A DNA stretch of 64,000 bases from Lachnospiraceae bacterium (lineage in GTDB: Bacteria; Bacillota; Clostridia; Lachnospirales; Lachnospiraceae), in contig JAQYAY010000041.1 of assembly GCA_029338735.1 (NCBI GenBank), forward strand, positions 29,450-93,449. Direction: 5' to 3'. Both the position numbers and the translations under genes were made by a program. Below, piece by piece: positions 17,808 to 27,164 of this stretch (the stretch's first letter is position 1; each line of letters opens with the position of its first letter). A model generated the notes under the pieces. That model saw nothing but the letters and a program-made list of their open reading frames with translations. It did no database searches and had not been told where the DNA came from.

Positions 17808-19264
17808 ATATCTATGACAAACGCAACATCTCAATGATGATGGATCTGTATGAGCTGACTATGGCCAACGGATATTTTCTGTCAGAGAATGAGGATACAA
17901 GAGTGGCATTCGATGTATTCTACAGGAAGAATCCCGATGGAGGAGGCTTCTCTATTTTTGCAGGACTCGAGCAGATAGTCGAATATCTGCAGGGAATGCA
18001 TTTTGAAAAAGAGGATATTGATTATTTGAGAAGCCTGAATCAGTTCGATGATAAGTTCCTCGAATATCTGTCTGATTTCAGATTCACCGGTGATGTATAT
18101 GCATATCCTGAGGGTACGATCATGTATCCGGGTGAGCCAATAGTCACAGTTGTTGCGCCTCTTGTACAGGCACAGCTTGTCGAGACTGAGATTCTGGCAC
18201 AGGTCAATCACCAGAGCCTGATCGCTACAAAAGCACAGAGAATAGTACGTTCTGCAAAGGGCAGGGCAGTTTCTGACTTCGGTGCCAGAAGAGCTCACAA
18301 TAATGATGCAGCCATATATGGTGCAAGGGCAGCATTTATCGGTGGCGTAAAGGGCACAGCTACAGTTTCTGCAGGACAGTATTTTGATATACCTGTCGGA
18401 GGCACGATGGCGCACAGCTTTATCATGTTTTATCAGGATGAGCTCACGGCCTTTAGAAAGTTTGCCTCTATCTATCCGAATAACTGTATTCTGCTAGTTG
18501 ATACCTATGATGTGCTGAAACAGGGAGTTCCTCATGCTATTCAGGTATTTAAGGAAATGAGGGAAAAGGGGATAGGGAGCAGTAACTATGGAATTCGAAT
18601 TGATTCAGGAGATTTAGGATATCTGACTCAGAAGTCGCGTCAGATGCTGGATGAAGCAGGATTTACTGATGCTAAGATTGTGATCAGCAACAGTCTGGAT
18701 GAATACACGATCAAGTCGATCCTTGATCAGGGTGGTCAGGTGGATTCATTCGGTGTAGGTGAGAGACTTATTACGAGCCGTTCTGAGCCTGTGTTCGGAG
18801 CAGTATTCAAGCTCTGCGCTGTTGAGGAAAATGGTAAATTCTCACCAAGGATAAAGATTTCGGATTCAGTTGAAAAGATCACCAATCCTGGCCTCAAGGA
18901 TGTATACCGTATCTATGACAGGCAGGGTCACGCAATAGCAGACCTTATCACCGGTCATGGAGAGGATGTCGATGTAGAAAGATCGTATCGCTTTGTGGAT
19001 CCTATAGAGCCATGGAAGGTAAGGGAGTTCTCTGACTGTACGAAGAAATCACTTCAGCAGAAGGTGATTGAAAATGGAAGGCTGATCAGGACACTTCCAG
19101 CTGTAAAAGATATACAGAAATACGTCAGGGAGCAGCTTGATAATGAGATCTGGCCTGAGGAACAGCGTTTTGAAAATCCTCACAGGCATTATGTAGATAT
19201 GAGCCCGAAGTATTATGAGATGAAGATGGATATGCTCGCAAATGCCGGTCAGGTTCATAAATGA
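17804..19264 (+). CDS. pncB: Nicotinate phosphoribosyltransferase
   Basis: It condenses nicotinate with PRPP to nicotinate mononucleotide in NAD salvage. The 486 residues open with the family pattern SMMMDLYELTMANGYF and contain SDFGARRAHN near 160, HSFIMFYQDE (about 205) with the phosphorylated-type His, GIRIDSGDLGYLTQKSR near 265, and DSFGVGERLITSRSEP near 325. Length is normal for the Firmicutes form. The ATG overlaps the GH3 stop (ATGA), which implies co-translation with an unrelated enzyme. Confidence 0.93.
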   Translation: MNIYDKRNISMMMDLYELTMANGYFLSENEDTRVAFDVFYRKNPDGGGFSIFAGLEQIVEYLQGMHFEKEDIDYLRSLNQFDDKFLEYLSDFRFTGDVYAYPEGTIMYPGEPIVTVVAPLVQAQLVETEILAQVNHQSLIATKAQRIVRSAKGRAVSDFGARRAHNNDAAIYGARAAFIGGVKGTATVSAGQYFDIPVGGTMAHSFIMFYQDELTAFRKFASIYPNNCILLVDTYDVLKQGVPHAIQVFKEMREKGIGSSNYGIRIDSGDLGYLTQKSRQMLDEAGFTDAKIVISNSLDEYTIKSILDQGGQVDSFGVGERLITSRSEPVFGAVFKLCAVEENGKFSPRIKISDSVEKITNPGLKDVYRIYDRQGHAIADLITGHGEDVDVERSYRFVDPIEPWKVREFSDCTKKSLQQKVIENGRLIRTLPAVKDIQKYVREQLDNEIWPEEQRFENPHRHYVDMSPKYYEMKMDMLANAGQVHK

Positions 19265-19314
19265 TATACAGGGGATGAGCTATAAGAATTATCAGGTGTT
19301 AACAGGGAGTTACA

Positions 19315-20415
19315 ATGGGTAGACGAAGATTTGTAAGTACCAGGACGGTTCATGCCGGGGATAAAATAGATCAGACTATTATTGACAGAACCGGAAGAGA
19401 GATGATCAAGAAGGGAGCATATCTTGATGATTTCCAGATCGAATACCTCCAGAAGAGAGGCATCATGGGAATCTACATCTATGAGGGCGTTCCTGATATC
19501 GAAGAAGAAAAAATAAATATACCTGATGCAACAAAGAGAGTGATCGAGAAGTATCATAAGGATGATCCTGCAAAGGTCAGCATTTCTGAAGATGTAAAGA
19601 AAAGGGTAGGTCAGGGTGTGGCCTATCTTTTTAATGATACTTCGAGCAAGGATTTTACTACGGCAACGAACAGCATTGCAGATGATCTGTCCAGGAGCAT
19701 TCTGTCAAATAGTTCCATAGCCGTAGATGTCCGTACCATTAAGACCAGTGATGAGTACACATTCAAGCATTCTGTTGATGTGGCGACCATTTCTGCTATA
19801 ATTGGCCAGAAATACGGCCTCAATAAAAAGCAGCTTCACGAGATCCTTGTAGCCGGACTTCTCCATGACATGGGCAAATCACAGATCCCGAATGAAATCC
19901 TGAACAAGCCTGGAAAGCTTACTGATGATGAGTTCAGGATAATGAAGTCTCATTCGCTCTTAGGATACAATATTTTAAAGGAAAAGCATGAATTCTCACC
20001 TGATATTCTCCTGGGAGTCCTGCAGCATCATGAGAAGCTCTCCGGCAAAGGATATCCAATGGGAGTCACAGATGAGAAAATCGGTCTGTATCCGCGTATC
20101 ATAGCTGTTGCAGACATCTATGATGCCCTCGTCACGAAGCGTCCGTACAAGGAACCGTTTGGTCAGCGTGAGGCAATGGAGATGGTGCTGGCTATGGGTA
20201 ATGATCTCGACATCAAGGCGCTTGAATGTTTCTCCAAGAGTGTCATTCTGTATCCGGTTGACAGCATAGTCAAGCTGTCCAATGGACTTCTGGCAAAAGT
20301 GGTTGCAAACAATCCTGATTATCCAATGCGTCCGAAGGTTGTAGAGATCGAGACCGGAAGAGTACTTGACCTCGCTAATGATTTCCAATATAATAATATA
20401 GTTTTGGAATCATAG
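19315..20415 (+). CDS. HD-GYP cyclic-di-GMP phosphodiesterase
   Basis: The 366-residue cytoplasmic protein has an N-terminal region of about 130 residues that lacks membrane segments and a C-terminal HD-GYP domain. His184-Asp185 in LLHDMGKSQIP and HHEKLSGKGYP (about 242-252) give the full metal and GYP signatures, and AVADIYDALVTKRPYK completes it. It is expected to degrade c-di-GMP and so influence motility or surface attachment, in line with the chemotaxis and flagellar-type genes in the window. GGGAG precedes the ATG. Confidence 0.92.
   Translation: MGRRRFVSTRTVHAGDKIDQTIIDRTGREMIKKGAYLDDFQIEYLQKRGIMGIYIYEGVPDIEEEKINIPDATKRVIEKYHKDDPAKVSISEDVKKRVGQGVAYLFNDTSSKDFTTATNSIADDLSRSILSNSSIAVDVRTIKTSDEYTFKHSVDVATISAIIGQKYGLNKKQLHEILVAGLLHDMGKSQIPNEILNKPGKLTDDEFRIMKSHSLLGYNILKEKHEFSPDILLGVLQHHEKLSGKGYPMGVTDEKIGLYPRIIAVADIYDALVTKRPYKEPFGQREAMEMVLAMGNDLDIKALECFSKSVILYPVDSIVKLSNGLLAKVVANNPDYPMRPKVVEIETGRVLDLANDFQYNNIVLES
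20366..20394 (+). promoter_or_regulatory. Promoter of prfC inside the end of the HD-GYP gene
   Basis: TTGACC (20366-20371), a 17-bp spacer and perfect TATAAT (20389-20394) precede prfC by about 35 bases, so prfC can be transcribed independently of the upstream gene. Confidence 0.65.
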
Positions 20416-20429
20416 TTGGAGGAATCATT

Positions 20430-22031
20430 TTGAGTACATTAAAGGATGAGATCACGAAGAGACGTACATTTGCAATCATCTCTCACCCTGATGCAGGAAA
20501 GACAACACTTACAGAAAAATTTCTTTTATATGGCGGACAGATAAATGAGGCTGGTTCAGTCAAGGGAAAAGCTACCGCAAGGCATGCTGTATCAGACTGG
20601 ATGGAGATAGAGAAGCAGCGTGGTATCTCGGTGACGAGCTCGGTGCTTCAGTTCGAGTATGACGGGATGTGTATCAATATTCTTGATACACCTGGACATC
20701 AGGACTTCTCAGAGGATACATACCGAACACTTATGGCAGCTGATTCAGCTGTCATGGTTATCGACGGTGCGAAGGGTGTCGAGCCTCAGACACGCAAACT
20801 GTTCAAAGTATGCGTGATGCGTCATATACCTATTTTTACATTTATAAATAAAATGGACCGTGATGCCATGGATACATTTGAGCTCATGGATGATATTGAA
20901 AATGAGCTTGGCATTGCGACCTGTCCTATAAACTGGCCTATTGGAAGCGGTAAGGAATTCAAGGGCGTCTATGACAGGAATACCAGGAAGGTGCTTACTT
21001 TCTCAGATACCATGAAAGGTACAAAAGAGGGTGAAGAGACCGACTATCCTATTGATGACCCTGATCTGATTGCTGCCATTGGTGAAGACAAGAGAGATAC
21101 TCTCATGGATGAGATGGAGCTTCTTGATGGAGCAGGTGCACCGTTTGACCAGGAGAAGGTGGATAAGGGAGAACTCACTCCTGTATTCTTCGGATCAGCT
21201 CTTACGAACTTCGGCGTAGAGACTTTTCTTAAGCATTTCCTGAAGATGACGACACCGCCGCTTCCAAGAAAGAGTGATCATGGAATCATTGACCCATATA
21301 GCGAGGATTTCTCAGCGTTTGTATTTAAAATTCAGGCTAACATGAACAAGGCTCACCGCGACAGGGTTGCCTTCATGCGTATCTGCTCAGGCAAGTTCAC
21401 GGCTGGGATGACTGCTTTTCATGTGCAGGAAGGCAAGGATGTCCGTCTGTCACAGCCGCAGCAGATGATGGCTTCTTCAAGAAAGATGATAGAAGAGGCG
21501 TATGCAGGTGATATCATAGGAATCTTTGACCCGGGTATCTACTCGATTGGTGATACAATTACTACTGCTAAGGAACATTTTAAGTTCGAAGGTATCCCGA
21601 CATTTGCTCCGGAGCATTTCTGCCGTGTCCGTCAGGTAGATACGATGAAGAGAAAGCAGTTCACGAAGGGTATCATGCAGATAGCTCAGGAAGGTGCTAT
21701 CCAGATATTCCAGGAGTATCATACCGGAATGGAAGAGATCATAGTCGGAGTAGTCGGTGTCCTTCAGTTTGATGTGCTCAAGTTCCGCCTGGAAAATGAG
21801 TACAAGGTCGATATCATCATGGAGAGCCTTCCATATGAATATGTCCGCTGGGTAGAAAATAAGGACATCGATATGGACACAATTAACGGTACATCCGATA
21901 TGAAAAAAGTTAAAGATCTTAAAGGAAGACCGCTGCTTCTCTTTGTTAATGAGTGGTCCATAGGCATGGTAGAGGAGAGAAACAAGGGTCTTGTTCTGGC
22001 AGAATTCGGTCAGGAAAAGATGGAATACTGA
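20430..22031 (+). CDS. prfC: Peptide chain release factor 3
   Basis: This GTPase recycles RF1/RF2 after peptide release. The 533 residues are of normal length, with P-loop SHPDAGKTTLTEKFLL near residue 18, the G2/G3 region GISVTSSVLQF and DTPGHQDFSEDTYR, and FINKMDRDA as G4. The C-terminal domain has the RF3 pattern GVLQFDVLKFRLENEY. It begins with TTG at 20430 preceded by GGAGG. A terminator lies 95 bases after the stop. Confidence 0.96.
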   Translation: MSTLKDEITKRRTFAIISHPDAGKTTLTEKFLLYGGQINEAGSVKGKATARHAVSDWMEIEKQRGISVTSSVLQFEYDGMCINILDTPGHQDFSEDTYRTLMAADSAVMVIDGAKGVEPQTRKLFKVCVMRHIPIFTFINKMDRDAMDTFELMDDIENELGIATCPINWPIGSGKEFKGVYDRNTRKVLTFSDTMKGTKEGEETDYPIDDPDLIAAIGEDKRDTLMDEMELLDGAGAPFDQEKVDKGELTPVFFGSALTNFGVETFLKHFLKMTTPPLPRKSDHGIIDPYSEDFSAFVFKIQANMNKAHRDRVAFMRICSGKFTAGMTAFHVQEGKDVRLSQPQQMMASSRKMIEEAYAGDIIGIFDPGIYSIGDTITTAKEHFKFEGIPTFAPEHFCRVRQVDTMKRKQFTKGIMQIAQEGAIQIFQEYHTGMEEIIVGVVGVLQFDVLKFRLENEYKVDIIMESLPYEYVRWVENKDIDMDTINGTSDMKKVKDLKGRPLLLFVNEWSIGMVEERNKGLVLAEFGQEKMEY

Positions 22032-22125
22032 TATTAATTGGAAATTTTCATTAGAAATTTCTTTATATTCTGTTTAGATTTGTTTAGTAAGATAAACAGA
22101 GTATAAACTTTCTAAAATGAGTATT

Positions 22126-22162
22126 AAATCCGCGGCAAAACTGTTGCCACGGATTTTTTTTC
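22126..22162 (+). terminator. Terminator of prfC
   Basis: A 13-bp stem, 22126-22138 with 22144-22156 (core ATCCG..GGCAA / TTGCC..CGGAT, one mismatch), is followed by eight T residues. Confidence 0.88.
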
Positions 22163-22214
22163 ATGGTATTATCCGGAACAGATGCAGCTGTTAATACCAG
22201 GCATAAACAAATGC

Positions 22215-22243
22215 TTGACAATATCGCTAATATGTTCTATTAT
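22215..22243 (+). promoter_or_regulatory. recA promoter with a partial LexA-like site
   Basis: Consensus TTGACA (22215-22220), 17-bp spacer and TATTAT (22238-22243). The spacer contains ATATGTTC (22230-22237), one perfect half of the Bacillus/Clostridium LexA box (GAAC-N4-GTTC), but the other half is degenerate (GCTA). SOS control is therefore possible rather than shown. Confidence 0.7.
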
Positions 22244-22284
22244 TGAAGGCAGAAACAAACATTTTTTCGAAATGGAGTATAGAA

Positions 22285-23367
22285 ATGGCAAAGGATGATA
22301 AGAAGGACGATAAGTTAAAGGCACTCGATGCGGCAATAGCCCAGATTGAGAAGCAGTATGGCAGAGGTTCTATCATGAGGCTCGGAGACAATTCGAACCA
22401 GATGAAGGTAGAGACCATTCCTACTGGTTCTATCAGCCTTGATATAGCATTAGGACAGGGTGGACTGCCAAAGGGCAGGATCATAGAGATATACGGACCA
22501 GAGTCTTCTGGTAAGACGACTCTTGCACTTCATTGTGTTGCAGAGGCTCAGAAGCGTGGTGGCATAGCAGGATTCGTAGATGCAGAGCATGCGCTCGATC
22601 CTGTATATGCGAAGAATATTGGTGTAGATATCGACAATCTCTATATATCACAGCCTGACAGTGGTGAGCAGGCACTTGAGATCGCTGAGACCATGGTCAG
22701 GAGCGGGGCTGTAGATATCATAGTAGTCGATTCGGTTGCAGCTCTTGTACCGAAGGCTGAGATTGAGGGAGATATGGGTGATTCCCACGTAGGACTGCAG
22801 GCCAGACTCATGTCACAGGCTTTGAGGAAGCTCACTTCAGCAATCAGCAGGAGCAATTGCATAGTGATTTTCATCAATCAGCTCCGAGAGAAGATCGGAG
22901 TCATGTTCGGCAACCCTGAGACTACTACAGGTGGCAGAGCTCTTAAGTTCTATGCATCTGTTCGTCTTGATGTACGCCGCGTGGAGTCACTAAAGCAGCA
23001 GGGAGAGGTCATCGGCAACAGAACCAAGGTTAAGGTCGTGAAGAATAAGGTAGCTCCACCATTCAAGGAAGCAGAGTTTGATATCATGTTCGGCAAAGGC
23101 ATCTCCAAAGAGGGAGACATTCTTGATCTCGCCGCCAATCTTGATATCATCAACAAGTCAGGAGCCTGGTATGCATACAATGGCGAGAAGATCGGTCAGG
23201 GTCGTGAGAATGCGAAGACCTATCTTTCAGAGCATCCAGATGTGATGAATACAGTAGAGCATCAGATCAGGGTTCATTACGGACTCGATGAGGATGACAC
23301 TGCTTCTTATGATGCGTCAGATGATGCAAATGCAGGGAATGCTTCAACCGATGGAGCAGCTGAGTAA
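22285..23367 (+). CDS. recA: Recombinase A
   Basis: RecA drives homologous strand exchange and LexA cleavage. The 360-residue product has P-loop [13 protein letters not shown] (about 69-81), the MAW-type motif [20 protein letters not shown] (about 160-179), loop L2 region [25 protein letters not shown] and an acidic Asp-rich C-terminus. A TTG at 22243 is in frame but overlaps the -10 box; GGAG at 22274-22277 fits ATG 22285. recX follows six bases later. Confidence 0.98.
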   Translation: MAKDDKKDDKLKALDAAIAQIEKQYGRGSIMRLGDNSNQMKVETIPTGSISLDIALGQGGLPKGRIIEIYGPESSGKTTLALHCVAEAQKRGGIAGFVDAEHALDPVYAKNIGVDIDNLYISQPDSGEQALEIAETMVRSGAVDIIVVDSVAALVPKAEIEGDMGDSHVGLQARLMSQALRKLTSAISRSNCIVIFINQLREKIGVMFGNPETTTGGRALKFYASVRLDVRRVESLKQQGEVIGNRTKVKVVKNKVAPPFKEAEFDIMFGKGISKEGDILDLAANLDIINKSGAWYAYNGEKIGQGRENAKTYLSEHPDVMNTVEHQIRVHYGLDEDDTASYDASDDANAGNASTDGAAE

Positions 23368-23372
23368 TACTG

Positions 23373-23972
23373 ATGCAGATCATCAGTATAGAGCCACTGC
23401 CAGCATCAAAAAAGCGCAGACGAATCACTCTTGATACCAGAGAATCATTTGTGCTATATGCAGGGGAGATAAGAAAGCATCCGGAGCTTAAAGAAGGAGC
23501 TTTCTTAAGTGATGATGATTATCAGGAGATCTGTGAAAGAATTCTTCTTCCCAGGGCGAAGAAGCGTACCCTGCATCTGTTAGAGAAGCAGGATCGTACC
23601 AGAGCAGACGTGATCATGAAGCTCACTCAGGGAGGATATCCTATAGAGATAGCAGAGGCCGCAGCAGATTATGCGGCCTCTTATGGTTATATAGATGACC
23701 GGCGGTATGCAGCGAATTTCATATATTTCCATCAGGAGAAGAAGAGCCGTCGCCGCCTGAAGCAGGACCTTCTGCGCAAGGGTATCTCAGCCGATGTCAT
23801 AGATGAGTGCCTGGATGAGGCAGAGTTGACTTCAGAGGAAGACAAGATACAGGAACTTCTAGTGAAGAAGCATTATGATCCAAAGACTGCTTCGGTCAAG
23901 GACAGGGCAAAGCTAGTCCGATTTTTGCTGGGACGAGGATATGACTATGAGCAGATCAAGACAATGATGTAG
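23373..23972 (+). CDS. recX: Regulatory protein RecX
   Basis: RecX limits RecA filament growth. The 199-residue protein has three-helix repeats typical of the family, with SYGYIDDRRYAANFIYFHQEKKSRRRLKQDLLRKGIS at about 105-141 the hallmark segment, plus basic residues for filament-groove binding. It is directly behind recA, so probably co-transcribed. Its last 17 bases overlap the end of the convergent gene on the minus strand. Confidence 0.92.
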   Translation: MQIISIEPLPASKKRRRITLDTRESFVLYAGEIRKHPELKEGAFLSDDDYQEICERILLPRAKKRTLHLLEKQDRTRADVIMKLTQGGYPIEIAEAAADYAASYGYIDDRRYAANFIYFHQEKKSRRRLKQDLLRKGISADVIDECLDEAELTSEEDKIQELLVKKHYDPKTASVKDRAKLVRFLLGRGYDYEQIKTMM

Positions 23973-25323
23973 TATATCTTAGGATCTTATCCTTTTCTTC
24001 TATGATTTCTCGAAGCGTATTAGTGCTTGCATCATATCCGGTTTCGTCAGGATGGTAGCGCTTGATCAGAATATGGAATTCTCTCTTGAGCTGAGCCATA
24101 TCTGTGAGCGCTTCGGCAGAGAACCAGCGGATTTCATTGGTATCTTCTTTTGGTGGTTCAGAAGTATGCTTTTCTTCATGTTTTTCTTCTGTATGGCTGA
24201 ATGCCATCCATGGATTCTTATATTTTGGCACAGCTGAGGAGAAGAGCGATGCACGATCTTTTTTTTCTCCTCTTACGATGTCTGAGTATTCATGACATGA
24301 TATGGCCTTATCAGGGATTTCATTTCCAAGGAAGCAGAATCGTCTGTATCCCAACAGACAGTATGTATCGGCTGGAAGTGCATGGTATGTAAGGAAGGCA
24401 TCGGCGGAACCCAGATTTTTTAAATAGAACTGTACGAGAGGATGCGGGGTTGATCTCAGAATATCAGCCATTCCACGCGCCTTTGTCAGTGCCTTGTTAA
24501 ATACATCATCTATATCGGCATCATTCTTCAGTTGCCAGTTTTTCAGGTATTTGATTTCAAGAGTGATGTCACTTTTCTCAGCCAGTAGTTCATTGATCTG
24601 GTTTTCATAATCAAGAAAGGCAATGGTATTTCCATTATGCAGAGCCTGCTCTTTGCGGTCAGTAATGTAAGCAAGCCGATTATTCAGCAATGTCATTCTG
24701 GAAACTGCGATTTCGAGCAGACTATTGATACGATTCATAACGGTGACGAGCGCAGAAGCATCTTTGGATGTTCTCATATATATTTCTTTTAAGAACATTG
24801 TGTCATTGAAATGAATAGCCGCAAGGAAAAAGTAATTATAGAATGAATTGCAGAGTCCGACAGAAGAGTCAGGCTGTCCCTCACCCCAGTTCTTCATGGA
24901 GAGCAGCCTTGTCGCAAGTTCTTTCTGCTCGAGTATTATTGCATAATGCAGGCAGTCAAGCCCCAGATCATCAATAAGTGTGAAATAGAGCTTTGATGGC
25001 ATCTCGCCTTTTGATATCGGAGAGAGCGCTTCGTCCATCCTCTCTCTCGAGGTACGGACTTCAAGAGTATGTATCATAAGTTTCTGAGAATCAGTGAGAT
25101 CACTTTTTATCTCTTCATATAGCTTGTCAGCTCTGTTGTCCTGAAGTCTTTTGCCAAGGCAGGTCAACAGGAAGCTCTCTCCTAATGTCAGAAGTGGCTT
25201 TGAGTTGAGAGCAGAATAGTACTTTATCTCCTCACGCAGGAATCCCATTGAAAAGTCAGTTGGAATCCGGTCAAGGAGAGATGAATACTCAATTATCGTA
25301 TTTGTATTGATGCTGGTACTCAT
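23956..25323 (-). CDS. Unknown protein with a C-terminal J-domain-like segment
   Basis: I do not recognise the first 390 residues of this 455-residue soluble protein, which are mainly helical, with a coiled-coil stretch (about 215-280, LLNNRLAYITDRKEQALHNG and following). Close to the C-terminus, LKREFHILIKRYHPDETGYD carries the HPD tripeptide in the helix II-loop arrangement of DnaJ proteins, with IIEEKDKIL as a possible helix III. This suggests a DnaK-recruiting co-chaperone, an inference. A GTG at 25368 is in frame but coincides with the predicted transcription start; ATG 25323 is preferred. Confidence 0.6.
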   Translation of the reverse strand: MSTSINTNTIIEYSSLLDRIPTDFSMGFLREEIKYYSALNSKPLLTLGESFLLTCLGKRLQDNRADKLYEEIKSDLTDSQKLMIHTLEVRTSRERMDEALSPISKGEMPSKLYFTLIDDLGLDCLHYAIILEQKELATRLLSMKNWGEGQPDSSVGLCNSFYNYFFLAAIHFNDTMFLKEIYMRTSKDASALVTVMNRINSLLEIAVSRMTLLNNRLAYITDRKEQALHNGNTIAFLDYENQINELLAEKSDITLEIKYLKNWQLKNDADIDDVFNKALTKARGMADILRSTPHPLVQFYLKNLGSADAFLTYHALPADTYCLLGYRRFCFLGNEIPDKAISCHEYSDIVRGEKKDRASLFSSAVPKYKNPWMAFSHTEEKHEEKHTSEPPKEDTNEIRWFSAEALTDMAQLKREFHILIKRYHPDETGYDASTNTLREIIEEKDKILRYTTSLS

Positions 25324-25373
25324 CTGATGCTCATGCCTCTTTGTGCTTTCTGTAAAAACCAAAATCACAATAT

Positions 25374-25402
25374 ATTGTAGCTGATTTGCAGTTCTAATTC
25401 AA
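25374..25402 (-). promoter_or_regulatory. Promoter of the J-domain-like gene
   Basis: On the minus strand TTGAAT (25402-25397) and TACAAT (25379-25374) are 17 bp apart. Transcription would begin near 25367, which excludes the upstream GTG start and leaves a leader of about 45 bases before ATG 25323. Confidence 0.6.
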
Positions 25403-25422
25403 TACGCCGTCAACAAAAAAGC

Positions 25423-25451
25423 TTGACACCACATAAAATAAATAGTATAAT
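25423..25451 (+). promoter_or_regulatory. Consensus sigma-A promoter of ylxM-ffh
   Basis: Perfect TTGACA (25423-25428), 17-bp spacer and perfect TATAAT (25446-25451). The predicted start of transcription near 25458 is only about four bases before the ylxM ATG, and no ribosome site lies between. Confidence 0.85.
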
Positions 25452-25461
25452 GCAGTTCGTT

Positions 25462-25776
25462 ATGGAAGAAAAAGTTCGTGACGGACTGCTTTTTGATTTT
25501 TACGGAGATCTGCTTTCGGAGAAGCAGAAGAATATATACAGGGCTTATGCGTACGAGGATCTGTCACTGTCGGAGATGGCCGATGAGTTCGGTATGACGA
25601 GACAGGGAATCAGTGAGACGATACACAGGGCGACGAAGAATCTCCGTGAGTATGAAGAGCGGTTAGGACTTGAAGCCCAGTACAGACAGGTGAAGACACT
25701 TGCAGAGGATATAGAGGTAAGTGATGATATAGAGGCCTGTCATGAGAAGGCAAAAGAGATATTAGAGCTGCTGTAG
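25462..25776 (+). CDS. ylxM: YlxM-type helix-turn-helix protein (UPF0122)
   Basis: The 105-residue protein begins MEEKVRDGLLFDFYGDLLSEKQ, matching the start of Bacillus YlxM, and contains a sigma-70 region-4-like helix-turn-helix (SLSEMADEFGMTRQGISETIHRA, about 41-63). YlxM is found next to ffh and may modulate the SRP pathway. An extended start at 25423 is excluded since it is the -35 box. The ATG has no Shine-Dalgarno sequence and is almost at the 5' end of the predicted mRNA. ffh follows after 19 bases. Confidence 0.85.
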   Translation: MEEKVRDGLLFDFYGDLLSEKQKNIYRAYAYEDLSLSEMADEFGMTRQGISETIHRATKNLREYEERLGLEAQYRQVKTLAEDIEVSDDIEACHEKAKEILELL

Positions 25777-25795
25777 CAGTATCAGAGGATAGTAA

Positions 25796-27157
25796 ATGGC
25801 ATTTGACAGTCTGACAGAAAAACTTCAGAACGTGTTCAAGGGACTTCGCGGCAAAGGGCGTCTTTCTGAGAAGGATGTCAAGGAAGCGATGAAAGAGGTA
25901 AAGCTCGCACTCCTTGAGGCAGATGTCAATTTTAAGGTAGTCAAGAACTTTATCAATACAGTCACAGAACGATGTGTCGGAGACCAAGTTCTTGGAGGCC
26001 TGAATCCTGCCCAGACAGTCATCAAGATTGTAGACGAAGAGCTTACTACTCTGATGGGCTCTGATATCACAGAGATCCAGTACCAGCCGGGACAGGCAAT
26101 CACAGTCATCATGATGTGTGGTCTTCAGGGTGCAGGTAAGACGACGACCACAGCAAAGCTTGCCGGCAAGATGAAGCAGAAGGGCAAGAGACCACTGCTT
26201 GTAGCCTGCGACGTGTACAGGCCTGCTGCCATAGACCAGTTGAAGGTCAATGGCCAGAAGCAGGATGTGCCGGTATTTTCAATGGGTACAGACAATTCTC
26301 CTGTAGATATAGCCAGGGCTGCGATATCTCATGCGAAGTCGAACAATCAGAATGTCGTGATACTTGATACGGCAGGACGACTTCATGTGGATGATGATAT
26401 GATGAAAGAACTTCAGAATATCAAGTCAGCTGTTGAAGTGCATCAGACAATCCTCGTTGTGGATGCCATGACAGGACAGGATGCAGTCAATGTGGCGACG
26501 TCATTCAATGATCAGATAGGAATCGACGGAGTGATCCTCACGAAGCTCGATGGTGATACAAGAGGTGGTGCAGCCCTTTCAATAAGAGCAGTCACCGGAA
26601 AGCCAATTCTCTATGTAGGTATGGGTGAGAAGCTTTCAGACCTCGAGCCTTTCCATCCGGACAGGATGGCAAGCAGAATCCTTGGAATGGGTGATATGCT
26701 TTCCCTGATTGAGAAGGCACAGGATTCATTCGATCAGGAAGAAGCAAAGAAGATCAGTCAGAAGGCTCTGAAGAAGGGCACCTTCGATTTCAATGATTAT
26801 CTGACCTCGATGGCTCAGATGAAGAAAATGGGTGGAATCGGAAGCATTCTTGGCATGATGCCTGGTATGGGACTCTCTTCCAGCCAGATGGATGAAGTGA
26901 AGAACGCAGTCGATGACAAGAAAATAGCTCATACAGAGGCCATCATCATGTCGATGACTCCTGAAGAGAGAGCCAATCCGAAGCTCATGTCGGTACAGAG
27001 AAAGAACCGTATCGCAAAAGGTGCCGGACTTGATATAGCTGAGGTGAACCGCTTCATCAAGCAGTTCAATGAATCGGCGAAGCTCATGAAAAAGATGCCT
27101 GGTCTCATGAAGGGCAGACGTCATGGAGGCTTTGGCAAGATGCCTTTTAAAATTTAA
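25796..27157 (+). CDS. ffh: Signal recognition particle protein Ffh
   Basis: The GTPase subunit of SRP binds signal sequences with 4.5S/6S RNA. The 453 residues have the N domain (1-85), the G domain with P-loop GLQGAGKTTTTAKLAGK (about 107-123), DTAGRLHVDD and TKLDGDTRGGAALS, and the methionine-rich M domain (about 300-450) with GSILGMMPGMG and the RNA-binding motif MTPEERANP. Full length. Co-transcribed with ylxM. The SRP RNA gene is not in this window. Confidence 0.97.
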   Translation: MAFDSLTEKLQNVFKGLRGKGRLSEKDVKEAMKEVKLALLEADVNFKVVKNFINTVTERCVGDQVLGGLNPAQTVIKIVDEELTTLMGSDITEIQYQPGQAITVIMMCGLQGAGKTTTTAKLAGKMKQKGKRPLLVACDVYRPAAIDQLKVNGQKQDVPVFSMGTDNSPVDIARAAISHAKSNNQNVVILDTAGRLHVDDDMMKELQNIKSAVEVHQTILVVDAMTGQDAVNVATSFNDQIGIDGVILTKLDGDTRGGAALSIRAVTGKPILYVGMGEKLSDLEPFHPDRMASRILGMGDMLSLIEKAQDSFDQEEAKKISQKALKKGTFDFNDYLTSMAQMKKMGGIGSILGMMPGMGLSSSQMDEVKNAVDDKKIAHTEAIIMSMTPEERANPKLMSVQRKNRIAKGAGLDIAEVNRFIKQFNESAKLMKKMPGLMKGRRHGGFGKMPFKI

Positions 27158-27164
27158 TGAAGTT

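Noticed and set aside
17882..18415. 177-residue minus-strand frame within pncB
   Set aside because: Cys/Ile-rich sequence without domains, opposite a conserved enzyme.
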